Source: Rhabdophis nuchalis
Taxonomy: Eukaryota; Chordata; Lepidosauria; Squamata; Natricidae
Length of the DNA stretch: 64,000 nucleotides
Assembly: GCA_039707465.1 (NCBI GenBank)
Contig: CM077647.1
Location: 178,517,276 to 178,581,275 of the forward strand
Direction of reading: 5' to 3'
A program made the position numbers and the translations under genes. Shown here one piece after another: positions 22,151 to 32,644 of the stretch. The stretch's first letter is position 1. Each line of letters opens with the position of its first letter. The notes under the pieces are model-generated. The model did no database searches. It worked only from the letters and a program-made list of their open reading frames with translations, and had not been told where the DNA came from.

Positions 22151-23785
22151 AGTGACAATAAGGTTTTATTCTGTTCTGTTCCATTCCAATCTATTCCAAT
22201 CTTTCCTGATTCTCTTCTCTTTTCCTCTCCTCCTCTCTTCTCTTTTCTCTTCTACTCTACTCTACTCTACTCTACTTGTATTCTTTTCTATTGTACATTC
22301 TATTCTATTCTACTCTATTCTACTCAATTCTATTCTATTCTATTTCTATTCTGTTCTATTCTAATTTTCCTTTCCATTCCATATATTATTCTATTCTATT
22401 CTATTCTATTCCATTCCATTCTACAGCCATTCTACAGCCATACATTAGACAGCCATTTGTCTGAAATGGTATAAGGTTCCTGCCCATGCAGGGGGTTGGA
22501 CTAGAAGACCTACAAGGTCCCTTCCAACTCTGCTATTGTATTGTATTACTCTACTCTACTCTACTCTATTCTATTTCTATTCTGTTCTATTCTAATTTTC
22601 CTTTCCATTCCATATATTATTCTATTCTATTCTATTCCATTCCATTCTACTCTACTCTACTCTATTCTATTTCTATTCTGTTCTATTCTAATTTTCCTTT
22701 CCATTCCATATATTATTCTATTCTATTCTATTCCATTCTATTCTACTCTACTCTACTCTACTCTATTCTATTTCTACTCTGTTCTATTCTAATTTTCCTT
22801 TCCATTCCATATATTATTCTATTCTATTCTATTCTATTCCATTCCATTCTACAGCCATTCTACAGCCATACATTAGACAGCCATTTGTCTGAAATGGTAT
22901 AAGGTTCCTGCCCATGCAGGGGGTTGGACTAGAAGACCTACAAGGTCCCTTCCAACTCTGCTATTGTATTGTATTACTCTACTCTACTCTACTCTATTCT
23001 ATTTCTATTCTGTTCTATTCTAATTTTCCTTTCCATTCCATATATTATTCTATTCTATTCCATTCCATTCTACTCTACTCTACTCTATTCTATTTCTATT
23101 CTGTTCTATTCTAATTTTCCTTTCCATTCCATATATTATTCTATTGTATTGTATTGTATTGTATTGTATTCTATTCTATTCTATTGTATTCTACTCTATT
23201 CTATTCTATCCTACACTACTCTAATTCTATTCTATTTCTTTCTATTCTGTTCTATTCTAATTTTCCTTTCCATTCCATATATTATTCTATTGTATTGTAT
23301 TCTATTGTATTGTATTCTACTCTACTCTAATTCTATTCTATTTCTATTCTGTTCTATTCTAATTTTCCTTTCCATTCCATATATTATTGTATTGTATTGT
23401 ATTGTATTGTATTGTATTGTATTGTATTCTATTCTACTCTATTCTATTCTATTCTATTCTATCCTACACTACTCTACTCTAATTCTATTCTATTTCTTTC
23501 TATTCTGTTCTGTTCTAATTTTCCTTTCCATTCCATATATTATTCTATTGTATTCTATTGTATTGTATTCTACTCTATTCTATCCTACTATACTTTACTC
23601 TCCTCTACTCTAATTCTATTCTATTTCTATTCTGTTCTATTCTAATTTTCCTTTCCATTCCATATATTATTGTATTGTATTGTATTGTATTGTATTGTAT
23701 TGTATTGTATTGTATTGTATTGTATTGTATTGTATTCTATTCTACTGTACTCTACTTCTGTTTCTATTCTATTCTATTCTGTATT
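22151..23785 (+). repeat. (TTCTA)n/(TTGTA)n array with about 100-bp units and embedded CR1 tails
   Basis: Pentanucleotide repeats punctuated about ten times by TTCCTTTCCATTCCATATAT. Two CR1 3' tails with GCCATTTGTCTGAAATGG lie inside (about 22448-22535 and 22872-22970), about 420 bases apart, so a larger segment duplicated. Confidence 0.95.
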
Positions 23786-24397
23786 CTGTGAAGTTCTAAC
23801 AGCACTGAAAAAAGTGGTTTTCACACTTATGACCATGGCAGCATCTCCAAGGTCACGTGATCAAAATTCGGCCGCTTGGTAACTGGCCTGTATTTATGAC
23901 GGTTGCACTGTCCTTGGGTCAATGCGATCCCCTTTTGTAATCTGCCCAGGCAGCTTCTGACAAGCAAAGCCAATGGGGGGAAGCCTGATTCCCGTAATGA
24001 CCGCACGATTCGCTTAAGAACGGCAGCGATTTTGCTTAACAGCCATGGCAACCAAGGTCGTAAAATGGGGCAAAGCTCCCTTAACCACCGCCTTGCTTAG
24101 TAACAGAAATGTCAGGGCTCAATTGTGGTCGTACGTCCATGTGGTCGTAATGACGGGGCAGGGGGAATGTAACATCTAGATTCAGGTCCGGTGCTCAAGG
24201 CAATGCTTGGTCTTGAAGCTCTGGCTGGCTGGGGCTGATGGGCCTCGGAGTACGGCACATCTGGAGAGCCTAAATGAGTGGCACCTGCCCGGAGGCAGAT
24301 TCCTCTTGCACCAGGCTGCAGTAGGAGGAATACACTCGCACACTTAATGGAAATCTGTACATCTTTGCAAGCTTAAATTTGCCCATCCAGTTTTAAT
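23786..24397. repeat. Duplicated segment, copy 1 (contains a DNA-transposon-like repeat)
   Basis: From AAGTTCTAACAGCACTG (23791) to the end of CCCATCCAGTTTTAAT (24397), this is repeated 1,670 bases downstream without net insertion or deletion. Its first about 360 bases match an interspersed family with CACGTGATCAAAATTC and CTTAACAGCCATGGCAACC, also seen near 56640, 59590 and 61560. Confidence 0.9.
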
Positions 24398-25158
24398 AAT
24401 ACAATACAATACAATAGCAGAGTTGGAAGGGACCTTGTAGGTCTTCTAGTCCAACCCCCTGCATGGGCAGGAATCTTATACCATTTCAGACAAATGGCTG
24501 TCTAACATCTTTTTAAAGACTTCCAGGGTTGGGGCATTCACAACTGCTGGAGGCAAGCTGTTCCAGAGGTTAATTGTTCTTACTGTTAGGAAATTTCTCC
24601 TTAGTTCTAAGTTGCTTCTCTCCTTGGTTAGTTTCCACCCATTGCTCCTTGTCCTGCCCCCAGGTGCCTTGGAGAAAAGTTTGACTCCCTCTTCTTTGTG
24701 GCACCCTCTGAGATATCGGAACACTGCTATCATGTCTCCCCTGGTCCTTCTCTTCATCAAACTAGACATACCCAGTTCCTGCAGCCGTTCTTCATATGTC
24801 TTAGTCTCCAGTCCTCTAATCATCTTGGTTGCTCTTCTCTGCACTCTTTCCAGAGTCTCCACGTCTTTTCTACATCGTGGCGACCAAAACTGTATGCAGT
24901 ATTCCAAGTGTGGCCTTACCAAGGCACTATACAGTGGCATTAACACTTCACGCGATCTAGATTCTATCCCTCTGTTGATGCAGCCTAGAACTGTGTTGGC
25001 TTTTTTGGCAGCTGCTGCACACTGCTGGCTCATATTTAAATGGTTGTCCACTAGGATTCCGAGATCCCTCTCACAGTTGCTACTATTGAGCAAGGTACCA
25101 CCTATACTGTACTTGTGCATTTGGTTTTTCTTGCCTATATGTAGGACCTTACTTTTTT
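24398..25158 (-). mobile_element. CR1 LINE, 5'-truncated, inverted
   Basis: Minus-strand CR1 with a 228-codon open frame (25162-24476) covering [31 protein letters not shown] and [20 protein letters not shown]. Its tail (ATTGT)n appears as AATACAATAC at 24398-24415. The 5' end breaks directly into the pentanucleotide array at about 25158. Confidence 0.93.
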
Positions 25159-25455
25159 CCATTCCATATATTATTGTATTGTATTGTATTGTATTCTATT
25201 GTATTCTACTCTATTCTATCCTACTGCACTCTACTTTACTCTACTCTACTCTAATTCTATTCTATTTCTATTCTGTTCTATTCTATTCTATTCTAATTTT
25301 CCTTTCCATTCCATATATTATTGTATTGTATTGTATTGTATTGTATTGTATTGTATTGTATTGTATTGTATTGTATTGTACTCTACTCTACTCTACTCTA
25401 CTCTACTCTATTCTACTGTACTCTACTTCTGTTTCTATTCTATTCTATCTGCATT
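25159..25455 (+). repeat. Second (TTCTA)n/(TTGTA)n array
   Basis: Same unit as 22151-23785, with one TTCCTTTCCATTCCATATAT marker at about 25299. It forms the left part of the second copy of the duplication. Confidence 0.93.
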
Positions 25456-26067
25456 CTGTGAAGTTCTAACAGCACTGAAAAAAGTGGTTTTCACACTTAT
25501 GACCATGGCACCATCTCCATGGTCACGTGATCAAAATTTGCCCGCTTGGCAACTGGCCTGTATTTATGACGGTTGCACTGTCCTTGGGTCAATGCGATCC
25601 CCTTTTGTAATCTGCCCAGGCAGCTTCTGACAAGCAAAGCCAATGGGGGGAAGCCCGATTCCCTTAATGACCGCACGATTCGCTTAAGAACGGCAGCGAT
25701 TTTGCTTAACAGCCATGGCAACCAAGGTCGTAAAATGGGGCAAAGCTCCCTTAACCACCGCCTTGCTTAGTAACAGAAATGTCAGGGCTCAATTGTGGTC
25801 GTAAGTCCATGTGGTCGTAATGACGGGGCAGGGGGAATGTAACATCTAGATTCAGATCCGGTGCTCAAGGCAATGCTTGGTCTTGAAGCTCTGGCTGGCT
25901 GGGGCTGATGGGCCTCGGAGTACGGCACATCTGGAGAGCCTAAATGAGTGGCACCTGCCCGGAGGCAGATTCCTCTTGCACCAGGCTGCAGTAGGCGGAA
26001 TACACTCGCACACTTAATGGAAATCTGTACATCTTTGCAAGCTTAAATTTGCCCATCCAGTTTTAAT
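25456..26067. repeat. Duplicated segment, copy 2
   Basis: Matches 23786-24397 at a constant offset of 1,670 bases, with only scattered substitutions (for example CAGCATCTCCAAGG versus CACCATCTCCATGG). Confidence 0.92.
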
Positions 26068-26314
26068 CTTTGCCAGTTCTTGTGAATTCCTATGCTCCAT
26101 CCAAGCTTCCCACGCATGTCCTTTAAGACATCTGCAGTGCTTTTCCACTCACGCACCCATCGTAATCATTCCCTTGCCATCTTTTTAAACAAACGCCCCC
26201 TCTCGCCTTATGATACCAGGTCTGGGAATTGCAAAACCTCAGAGATCCCCCAGGTGGCAGCAAAGAGCCATTGGCGGGGGGGGGGGTTGTATCTCTATGC
26301 TGCTATCTAGTGGC

Positions 26315-27350
26315 AATCTTTTATTTATTTATTTATTTATTTATTAGTCAAATTTATATAACCGCACCCTCTCCCCGAAAGGACCCGGGGCGGTGCACAG
26401 GAAGTTAAAACAAACAATATAAAATATAAATAATTAATATCGAATTAAATAGGTTATCCCTGTGCTAAAATTTAAAAAGTTAAAACCTAATCCATTAAAA
26501 ACCCAATTAAAACAATTTATAATACAGACTGAAGGCTAGGAAAATAACTTAGGCCAAACCGGCCTGATGGAACAGGAGTGTCTTTAATTTCTGGCGGAAG
26601 GAGCGGAGGTCCGTGGTTGTTCTGAGGTCGGGGGGTAGGTCGTTCCAGAGGATTGGGCCCACCACAGAGAAGGCCCTTCCCCTGGGCGTCGCCTGCTGGC
26701 ATTGCCTGGTGGACGGCACCCGGAAAAGTCCCTCTCTGTGGGAGCGAATCGGCCGCAGGGATGTATGAGGTAGGATGCGGTCTCGCAGGTAGCTTGGTCC
26801 CGTGCCATGGAGCGTTTTAAAAGATGGTGATCAACACCTTGAAGCGCACCCGAAAGACCACAGGTAACCAGTGCAGCTCGCGCAGGAGCGGTGTTACATG
26901 GGAATATCTAGACGTTCCCAAGATCGCCCGCGCGGCCGTATTCTGGATCAGCTGCAGTCTTCGGGTGCACGCCAAGGGGAGCCCCATGTAGAGAGCATTG
27001 CAGTAGTCTAGCCGGGATGTCACAAGCGCGTGAGTGACTGTGCGAAGGGCGTCCCGGTCCAATAAGGGACGCAACTGCCGCACCAGGCGTACCTGGTGGA
27101 AAGCCCCCCTGGCCACGGCTGTCACGTGATCTTGCATAGACAGCCGGGTATCCAGGAGGACACCTAGGTTGCGTGCCCGATCCACGGGGGCCAGATGTTC
27201 GCCCCCTATGGCCAGTGATGGAATCAACTGGTTGAACCGGGACGCCGGAAACCACAGCCACTCGGTCTTGGACGGGTTGAGTTTGAGTCTGTTGCTTCCC
27301 ATCCAGATCCGTACGGCTTCCAGACATCGGGACATCACTTCAACGGCAAT
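26315..27350 (-). mobile_element. L2-like LINE, 5'-truncated
   Basis: A 173-codon minus-strand frame at 27338-26817 reads LKLNPSKTEWLWFPASRF, LDYCNALYMGLPLACTRRLQ and HVTPLLRELHWLPVVFRVRF, the C-terminal part of an L2-clade reverse transcriptase protein. The 3'UTR ends with the GGACCCGGGGCGGTGCACAG block and an (ATTT)n run at 26320-26345. Confidence 0.9.
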
Positions 27351-27725
27351 CTATTTTTTTTCCCGAATTTATACCCCACCCTTCTCCTTGTTAGGACCCA
27401 GGGCGGCACACAGGCATTACTAAAACCACAATAAAAACAATATACATCATTCAAACATATTAAATTATCTAGATTTTTGCACCCAAATTCCTCTCCTGGT
27501 TTCCCGCCAAATTGCTCCGCCGTTCAATTCCCAGCCAGTGAATCTTGAAACATAACCACATCCACAATGTAGAGAAACGTAGGCTCCTACACTTGGGTAA
27601 GAAAACTCAAAAGGGCACATATAAACTGGGTGAAACCAGGCTTAATAGCAGTCACTGTGAGAGGGATCTTGGAGTCTTAGTGGACAGCCAGATAAATAAG
27701 AGTTAGCAGTGTGCAGCGGCAGCCA
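27351..27725 (+). mobile_element. LINE tail fragment and CR1 fragment
   Basis: 27351-27430 is another LINE 3' tail (TATACCCCACCCTTCTCCTT). 27555-27725 is a plus-strand CR1 piece of a different subfamily (LHLGKKTQKGTYKLGET-like, then ERDLGVLVDSQINKS). It stops abruptly where the purine array begins. Confidence 0.7.
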
Positions 27726-28817
27726 AAAAGCAAGAGGAGGAGGAGTAAAACAAGGAGGAATAAAAAATAGAAGATGAGGTAGAACAAGAAGGAAGAGAAG
27801 GAGAAAGAGACGAAGAAGGAAGAGAAGAATGAAAGAGAGAAGGAGATGAAGAAGGAAGAGGAGAAGGAAGAAGATGAAGAAAAAGGAAGGAGAAAAAAGG
27901 AGATGGAGAAGGAAGAGGAGAAGGAAGAGAAGGAGATGGAGAAGGAAGAAGACGAGGAAGAGATGAAGAAGGAAGGGAAGGGGAAAGAAGAGAAGGAAAT
28001 GGAGAAGAGGAGGAAGAGAAGGAGATGAAGAAGGAAGAGAAGGATAAGGAAATGGAGAAGGAAGAGGAAGAGATGGAGAAGGAAGAGGAGGAGAAGGGAG
28101 GGAGAAGGAGATGAAGAAGGAAGAGATGGAGATGGAGGAGGAAGAGGAGATGAAGAAGGAAGAGGAGAAGGAAGAGGAGATGAAGAAAAAGAAAGAGGAG
28201 AACAGAGAAGGAGATGGAGGAGGAAGAAGAAGGAGATGAAGAAGGAAGAGAAGGGAAGAGAAGGAGATGGAGGAGGAGGAGGAGGAGCAGAAGGAAGAGG
28301 AGGAGGAGGAGATGAAGAAGGAAGAGAAGGAGAAGGAAATGGAGAAGGAAGAGGGAGAAGTGGAAGAGGAGATGGAGAAGGAAGAGAAAGAGAAGGGAGG
28401 GAGAAGGAGATGAAGAAGAAGGAAGAGGAGAAGGAAGAGAAGATGGAGGAAGAGGAGAAGGAAGAGAAAGAGATGAAGAAGGAAGAAGACGAGGAGGAGA
28501 TGAAGAAGGAAGGGAAGGGGAAAGAAGAGAGATGGAGAAGGAGGAGGAGATGAAGAAGGAAGGGAAGGGGAAAGAAGAGAGATGGAGAAGGAGGAGGAGA
28601 TGAAGAAGGAAGGGAAGGGGAAAGAAGAGAGATGAAGAAGGAAGAGAAAGGGATGAAGAAAGAAGACAAGGAGGAGGAGATGAAGAAGGAAGGGAAGGGG
28701 AAAGAAGAGAAGGAAATGAAGAGGAGAAGGAAGAGAAGGAGATGAAGAAGGAAGAGAAGGAGGAGAAGGAGATGAAGAAGAAGGAAGAGGGGGAGGGGGA
28801 GGAGAAGGAAGAGAATG
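27726..28817 (+). repeat. GAA/GGA-rich purine array, 1.1 kb
   Basis: Units such as GAGATGAAGAAGGAAGAGGA are repeated many times. GGAAGGGAAGGGGAAAGAAG recurs at about 27973, 28509, 28560 and 28610. T occurs almost only in GATG. Frames of Lys/Glu or Ser/Phe are artefacts. Confidence 0.96.
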
Positions 28818-28825
28818 AGTAGGAT

Positions 28826-29283
28826 TGCAGTTCCCAGAATTCCCTTCTGATTTTTCTTGGAATTCTGGGAGTTTTTTGCTCTGCATTGTGGAGGGCGCCC
28901 AGTTGGAGATGGATCAACATGGGGCTTTCAAGGGAAAATTATTGAAAGCATCCCCCGCAGACCTGTGAGACTACAATTCCCAGCACTCTCTTTGAGAATT
29001 TCCCTTGGAATTCTGGGAACTGTGGCTTCAAAGTCCGCAAGGCCATCCCGTTGCAGGAATCCAGGGGGAAACCTAGATCCGGCCTACCCCAACCTGGTTC
29101 CCTCTATATGTGCAAGACTACAACTCCCAGCATCCCTTTAGCATTCTTTTCCCCTCAGAACTCCAGTCCAGTCCGGAGGGCGCCCAGTTGGAGATGGACT
29201 GGGGCAACCTGTCAGCACACAAGACTACAACTCCCAGCCACACCCTTTTGGGATTCGCTTGGAATTCTGGGAGCTGCCACTCT
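28826..29283. repeat. Tandem repeat of about 120-130 bp carrying ZNF143/SBS-like motifs
   Basis: About three and a half degenerate units repeat here, each with GGCGCCCAGTTGGAGATGGA, an ACTACAA(T/C)TCCCAGC motif, and an inverted GGAATTCTGGGA. Motif copies are at 28970-28988, 29117-29135 and 29224-29242, with a partial one at 28826-28843. ACTACAATTCCCAGC is the ZNF143/THAP11 (SBS) consensus core. The array ends about 60 bases before the GC box of the candidate RNF212B promoter. It may instead derive from hAT MITEs, which carry a similar ACTTCAACTCCCAGAATTCC. Confidence 0.6.
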
Positions 29284-29344
29284 AACTCTGTCGAAGACGC
29301 CCGATGGATATAGTAGCCTTTGCTTGCTCCCGCCCGTTCTCCTA

Positions 29345-29500
29345 AGCCCCGCCCCCGCTCCCTCGCGACCAATCTTTTCTTTTCCCGCCAACTTGCTCAA
29401 GAGGCGGGAATGGAAAAGGCGGGAAAGCCGTCGCGCATGCGCGCGCCGGCGGCTCCTCTGAGGGGGAGAAGCTGTTTCTCCGCAGTTCGGTTACGTTACA
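29345..29500 (+). promoter_or_regulatory. RNF212B: Candidate RNF212B promoter (GC box, CCAAT, E2F, NRF1 motifs)
   Basis: A compact CpG-rich patch carries a GC box (29347-29358), CCAAT (29369-29373), a perfect E2F site TTTCCCGCCA (29381-29390), two inverted E2F-like GGCGGGAA sites (29403-29410 and about 29419-29426), and an NRF1-type palindrome GCGCATGCGC (29433-29442). It lies 3.2 kb upstream of the RNF212B start codon, whose exon begins with a splice acceptor, so an untranslated first exon here is likely. I could not identify a convincing donor downstream. E2F sites are typical of germline genes repressed by E2F6/PRC1.6, which fits a meiotic gene. Confidence 0.6.
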
Positions 29501-30091
29501 AATCAAAAATAAACAGAAAATAACGATCGACGCGGCGTTATAAGCAACGCAAAGAGGCGGCCTGCTTGGTCTCTCAGCCCGAGGTCTCTCTCTCTCTCCC
29601 CCCCCCCCCCCCCCACTTCCACCTCAGAATGAGTTGGAGGTAGTTCCCATCATCCCCACGTTGAGGAGGATGGTGGCTGTAGTCCAGCAAGGAAAACAGG
29701 GTTTATGGATTTGGGAGGGAGAGGTTTGTTTATCCCTCAGAATTAACCCCCTGCCGGCTTGGTTTGTGGATGACGGCTGAGGTGGATGGATCACATTTAT
29801 AGGCTGACATTCCCAAAGGGATGAAAACAAAAAAAAAGCCATTCAACTTGGTTACAACCTTGTTAGAATCATGGTTTCCATCTGGGGTGGAGAGAATCAC
29901 TGAACCTGAGGGGGATTTGAGGTTTAGGGATAACGGGAATAACTAGGAGCCTCTTTATTTTCTAACACTTCCTCGGTGCTTCTTTAATTCCCTTTCCTTT
30001 CTCCCCCTCTAATCCCTTCCTCTTTTCTAATTTCATTTCCTTCTTACACCCATCTTCCTTTTTCTCTTTCCTTCCTTCCCTCTTATTTATA

Positions 30092-30142
<51 letters not shown>

Positions 30143-31630
30143 AACATATATACTCTAATGAATACAGACTCATCAAATAAACAATTAAAATTCCATAATG
30201 GTTAAGGCACCCCTTTAAAACAATGTAAATAATTCTAAAGCCACGCAGCTGCTTTTTACAAGGGACAGACATAGAAGGAGAAATTACAATAAAAGCGATT
30301 TTAAAAAAAAAGAATCACACCAACCCCAAACAATATAATAATTAAAACAAGTTCAAAGAAAAATAATTGAAAGAGGGCAATAGCTATTCAGAAACTTGTT
30401 TGGACAAGTTACCTCCGATTTTACGTTAGATCTATTAGAGATTCTCCTCTCAATGTCCAATCTATCTTTTGATGGATGCTCATCCCTTTGTTCACAGAGC
30501 CCTCCCTCAAAGTACAAAGAGAAACCCCAATAAATCCTCATTATTTTCATGCTGCTTCTGCCCTCAAATCAGATTTGAAATCTGAAAGTCATCCCGGAGT
30601 CACAAGATGGTTTTAAAAAAAAATAAACCAACCCACAAAAATCCTTGACCTACTACTGCTTTCATCCGTGATTAAATCACATCGAAATGATACTGTTCCC
30701 ATTGATTAGATTGTAATTCATCACACTTTTAACAATAGTGGGAATGTCGTGATAGCGAAGAAAGATTTGAGTTGCAGTTTTCATGATTTTTACATTAAAC
30801 AACCACAACTCCCCCCCTATTCCCCTGCCCAAATCTTGCATCAGTGTCCCTGCATCGAGCAGCAGAAATTCACCATGCCCTGGGTGCAAATACCTGCATT
30901 TCCAAGTTGAGATCTCGTAATAAACCCCCTAATTAATTTTTAAAAGTCTTAAAAAAGTATTGCTTCACTGCAGCTGGCAACCAGATTTAAAGACTACAGG
31001 TTTTTTCCCCCAGCTTGATTTCCAGATAAACTGGATTTCAGTTCTCCTAATCCCTAACCACCATAGCCAAAGGATTAGATTGAGGAGATTATATACCAGC
31101 AAGCAACAAAAAAAAAGGACTTAGTTTAGTAAAAAATAATAATAGAATGTCTTTTTTTTTTACAGCAAGGTCGAAAGAGTGAAGGTCACTGATATCCAGT
31201 CAAAACTGGCAGTAAAAGAAAGACAAAAAAATAATAATAAAATGGGAGAAAGCCAGGGCCACTAAAAGAAACAGGTTTGGGAAAGAAAACAGGATTTCAT
31301 GATAAAAGTGATGCATTCTGCTCCCTAGGACATGTTGGTGTTATGAAACCATTAATATGATGCCATAGCTTTGATATATGGCAATTCATATTAACATCTG
31401 TACCTCCATTCTCTTCCCTCCCTGCTATGGATCCATGCCAAGAAATGGAGCAAGATTGCTTCCCTTCACACTTAGATTCCCCCCCCCCCCTCTTCATTTT
31501 CTTTTTCCTTTTCACGTTTCTGACGCCCACAATATTTGGATAGAATAATGTTTTATATGTTTTGCTTTATTTGTTATTTGTGGAAATCAATGAATCTTCA
31601 TTAATAGTGAGTATGCAGTGGCAATGTATC
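29501..31630. other. RNF212B upstream/5' intron region, mostly unique
   Basis: A C-run at about 29598-29615, a CT-rich stretch at 29980-30090 and (TATC)n at 30090-30141. I found no convincing exon or splice donor, although an untranslated RNF212B exon must end somewhere between the promoter and 32643 if the model is right. Confidence 0.5.
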
Positions 31631-31639
31631 AGTCAGTCA

Positions 31640-31919
31640 CAGGGGTGACAAACTCAAGGCTCGCGGGCTGAATCCGGCGCATGGGTTGCTTAGCGAAGGA
31701 CCGGCCTGCGGTGCTTCCATTGCCGGTGAAAATGGAGCCTGTGGCCCTCCCAAGCTGTTTTTGCTGGCAGAGGGCTGCAGGAGAATCCCTTCAGCCCTGC
31801 CTGGGCCACCACAGGTGCCCCCGAAATGAGTGATGTTGACCTGACCACACATCCCAGCCCTTCAGGGTCAAACGCAATCCTCAATGCGGCCCTCAATGAA
31901 ATCGAGTTTGACACCCCTG
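31640..31919. mobile_element. hAT element (280 bp)
   Basis: Ends CAGGGGTGACAAACTC and GAGTTTGACACCCCTG are inverted. The flanking 8 bases GTCAGTCA and GTCAATGA are near-identical target duplications. Confidence 0.85.
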
Positions 31920-32644
31920 GTCAATGAGAATAATAATAATACTCAGATGATGATGATCATTTGCAATTTCTGCCTTCCTCACCATCTTTTAAAGAAAGGA
32001 TCACGTGGGGAAAGAAAGGGGAAAGAAATTAACATAGTCAAATTTTAATCAATTTAGTAACACTAACACAATCTTTGATATAAATGTATCCTTCAGCTCC
32101 TTATATTTTCTCCAGTAATGGAGGAATTGTTCACCTTTGTCTCCAATCCAATATATCCATCCAGCCTTGTCTAAATGCCTGGGTTTTTTTTCCTACTTCG
32201 CTCTCCCTCTATTTTTATAATTCATTTGCTTATTTTAATCTGTATCACCTTTCCAACTCTACTTGTCCATCCATCCAATTCTTAGTATAACATCTTATTA
32301 AAATTTTAAATACAGAATAAGGACTAGCAACCAATATTTAGAATTTGGGGGGGGGGGGGGGAGAAAAGCCGAAGACCAAATTACAGAAATAAAAAAGTCA
32401 GTTTCAATTTTCTTTTACTGCAGTTATAAATATAACATAGCCTTTTGCTGTAATGGTCACAGCATTAGTGATATCTTCTTTATCACCTTTTATTTTTATT
32501 CTAATCCTCAGAACCATATATCATAACTGCATTTTTTTTTGTTTCCCACAAAAAATCAAACTCAATTATATATTTTTTCTAGAAAACAATTTGACACATC
32601 CTTAGATGTGAGAAAAATCTACCTTCGCTTTTCTGCCTTGCAGC

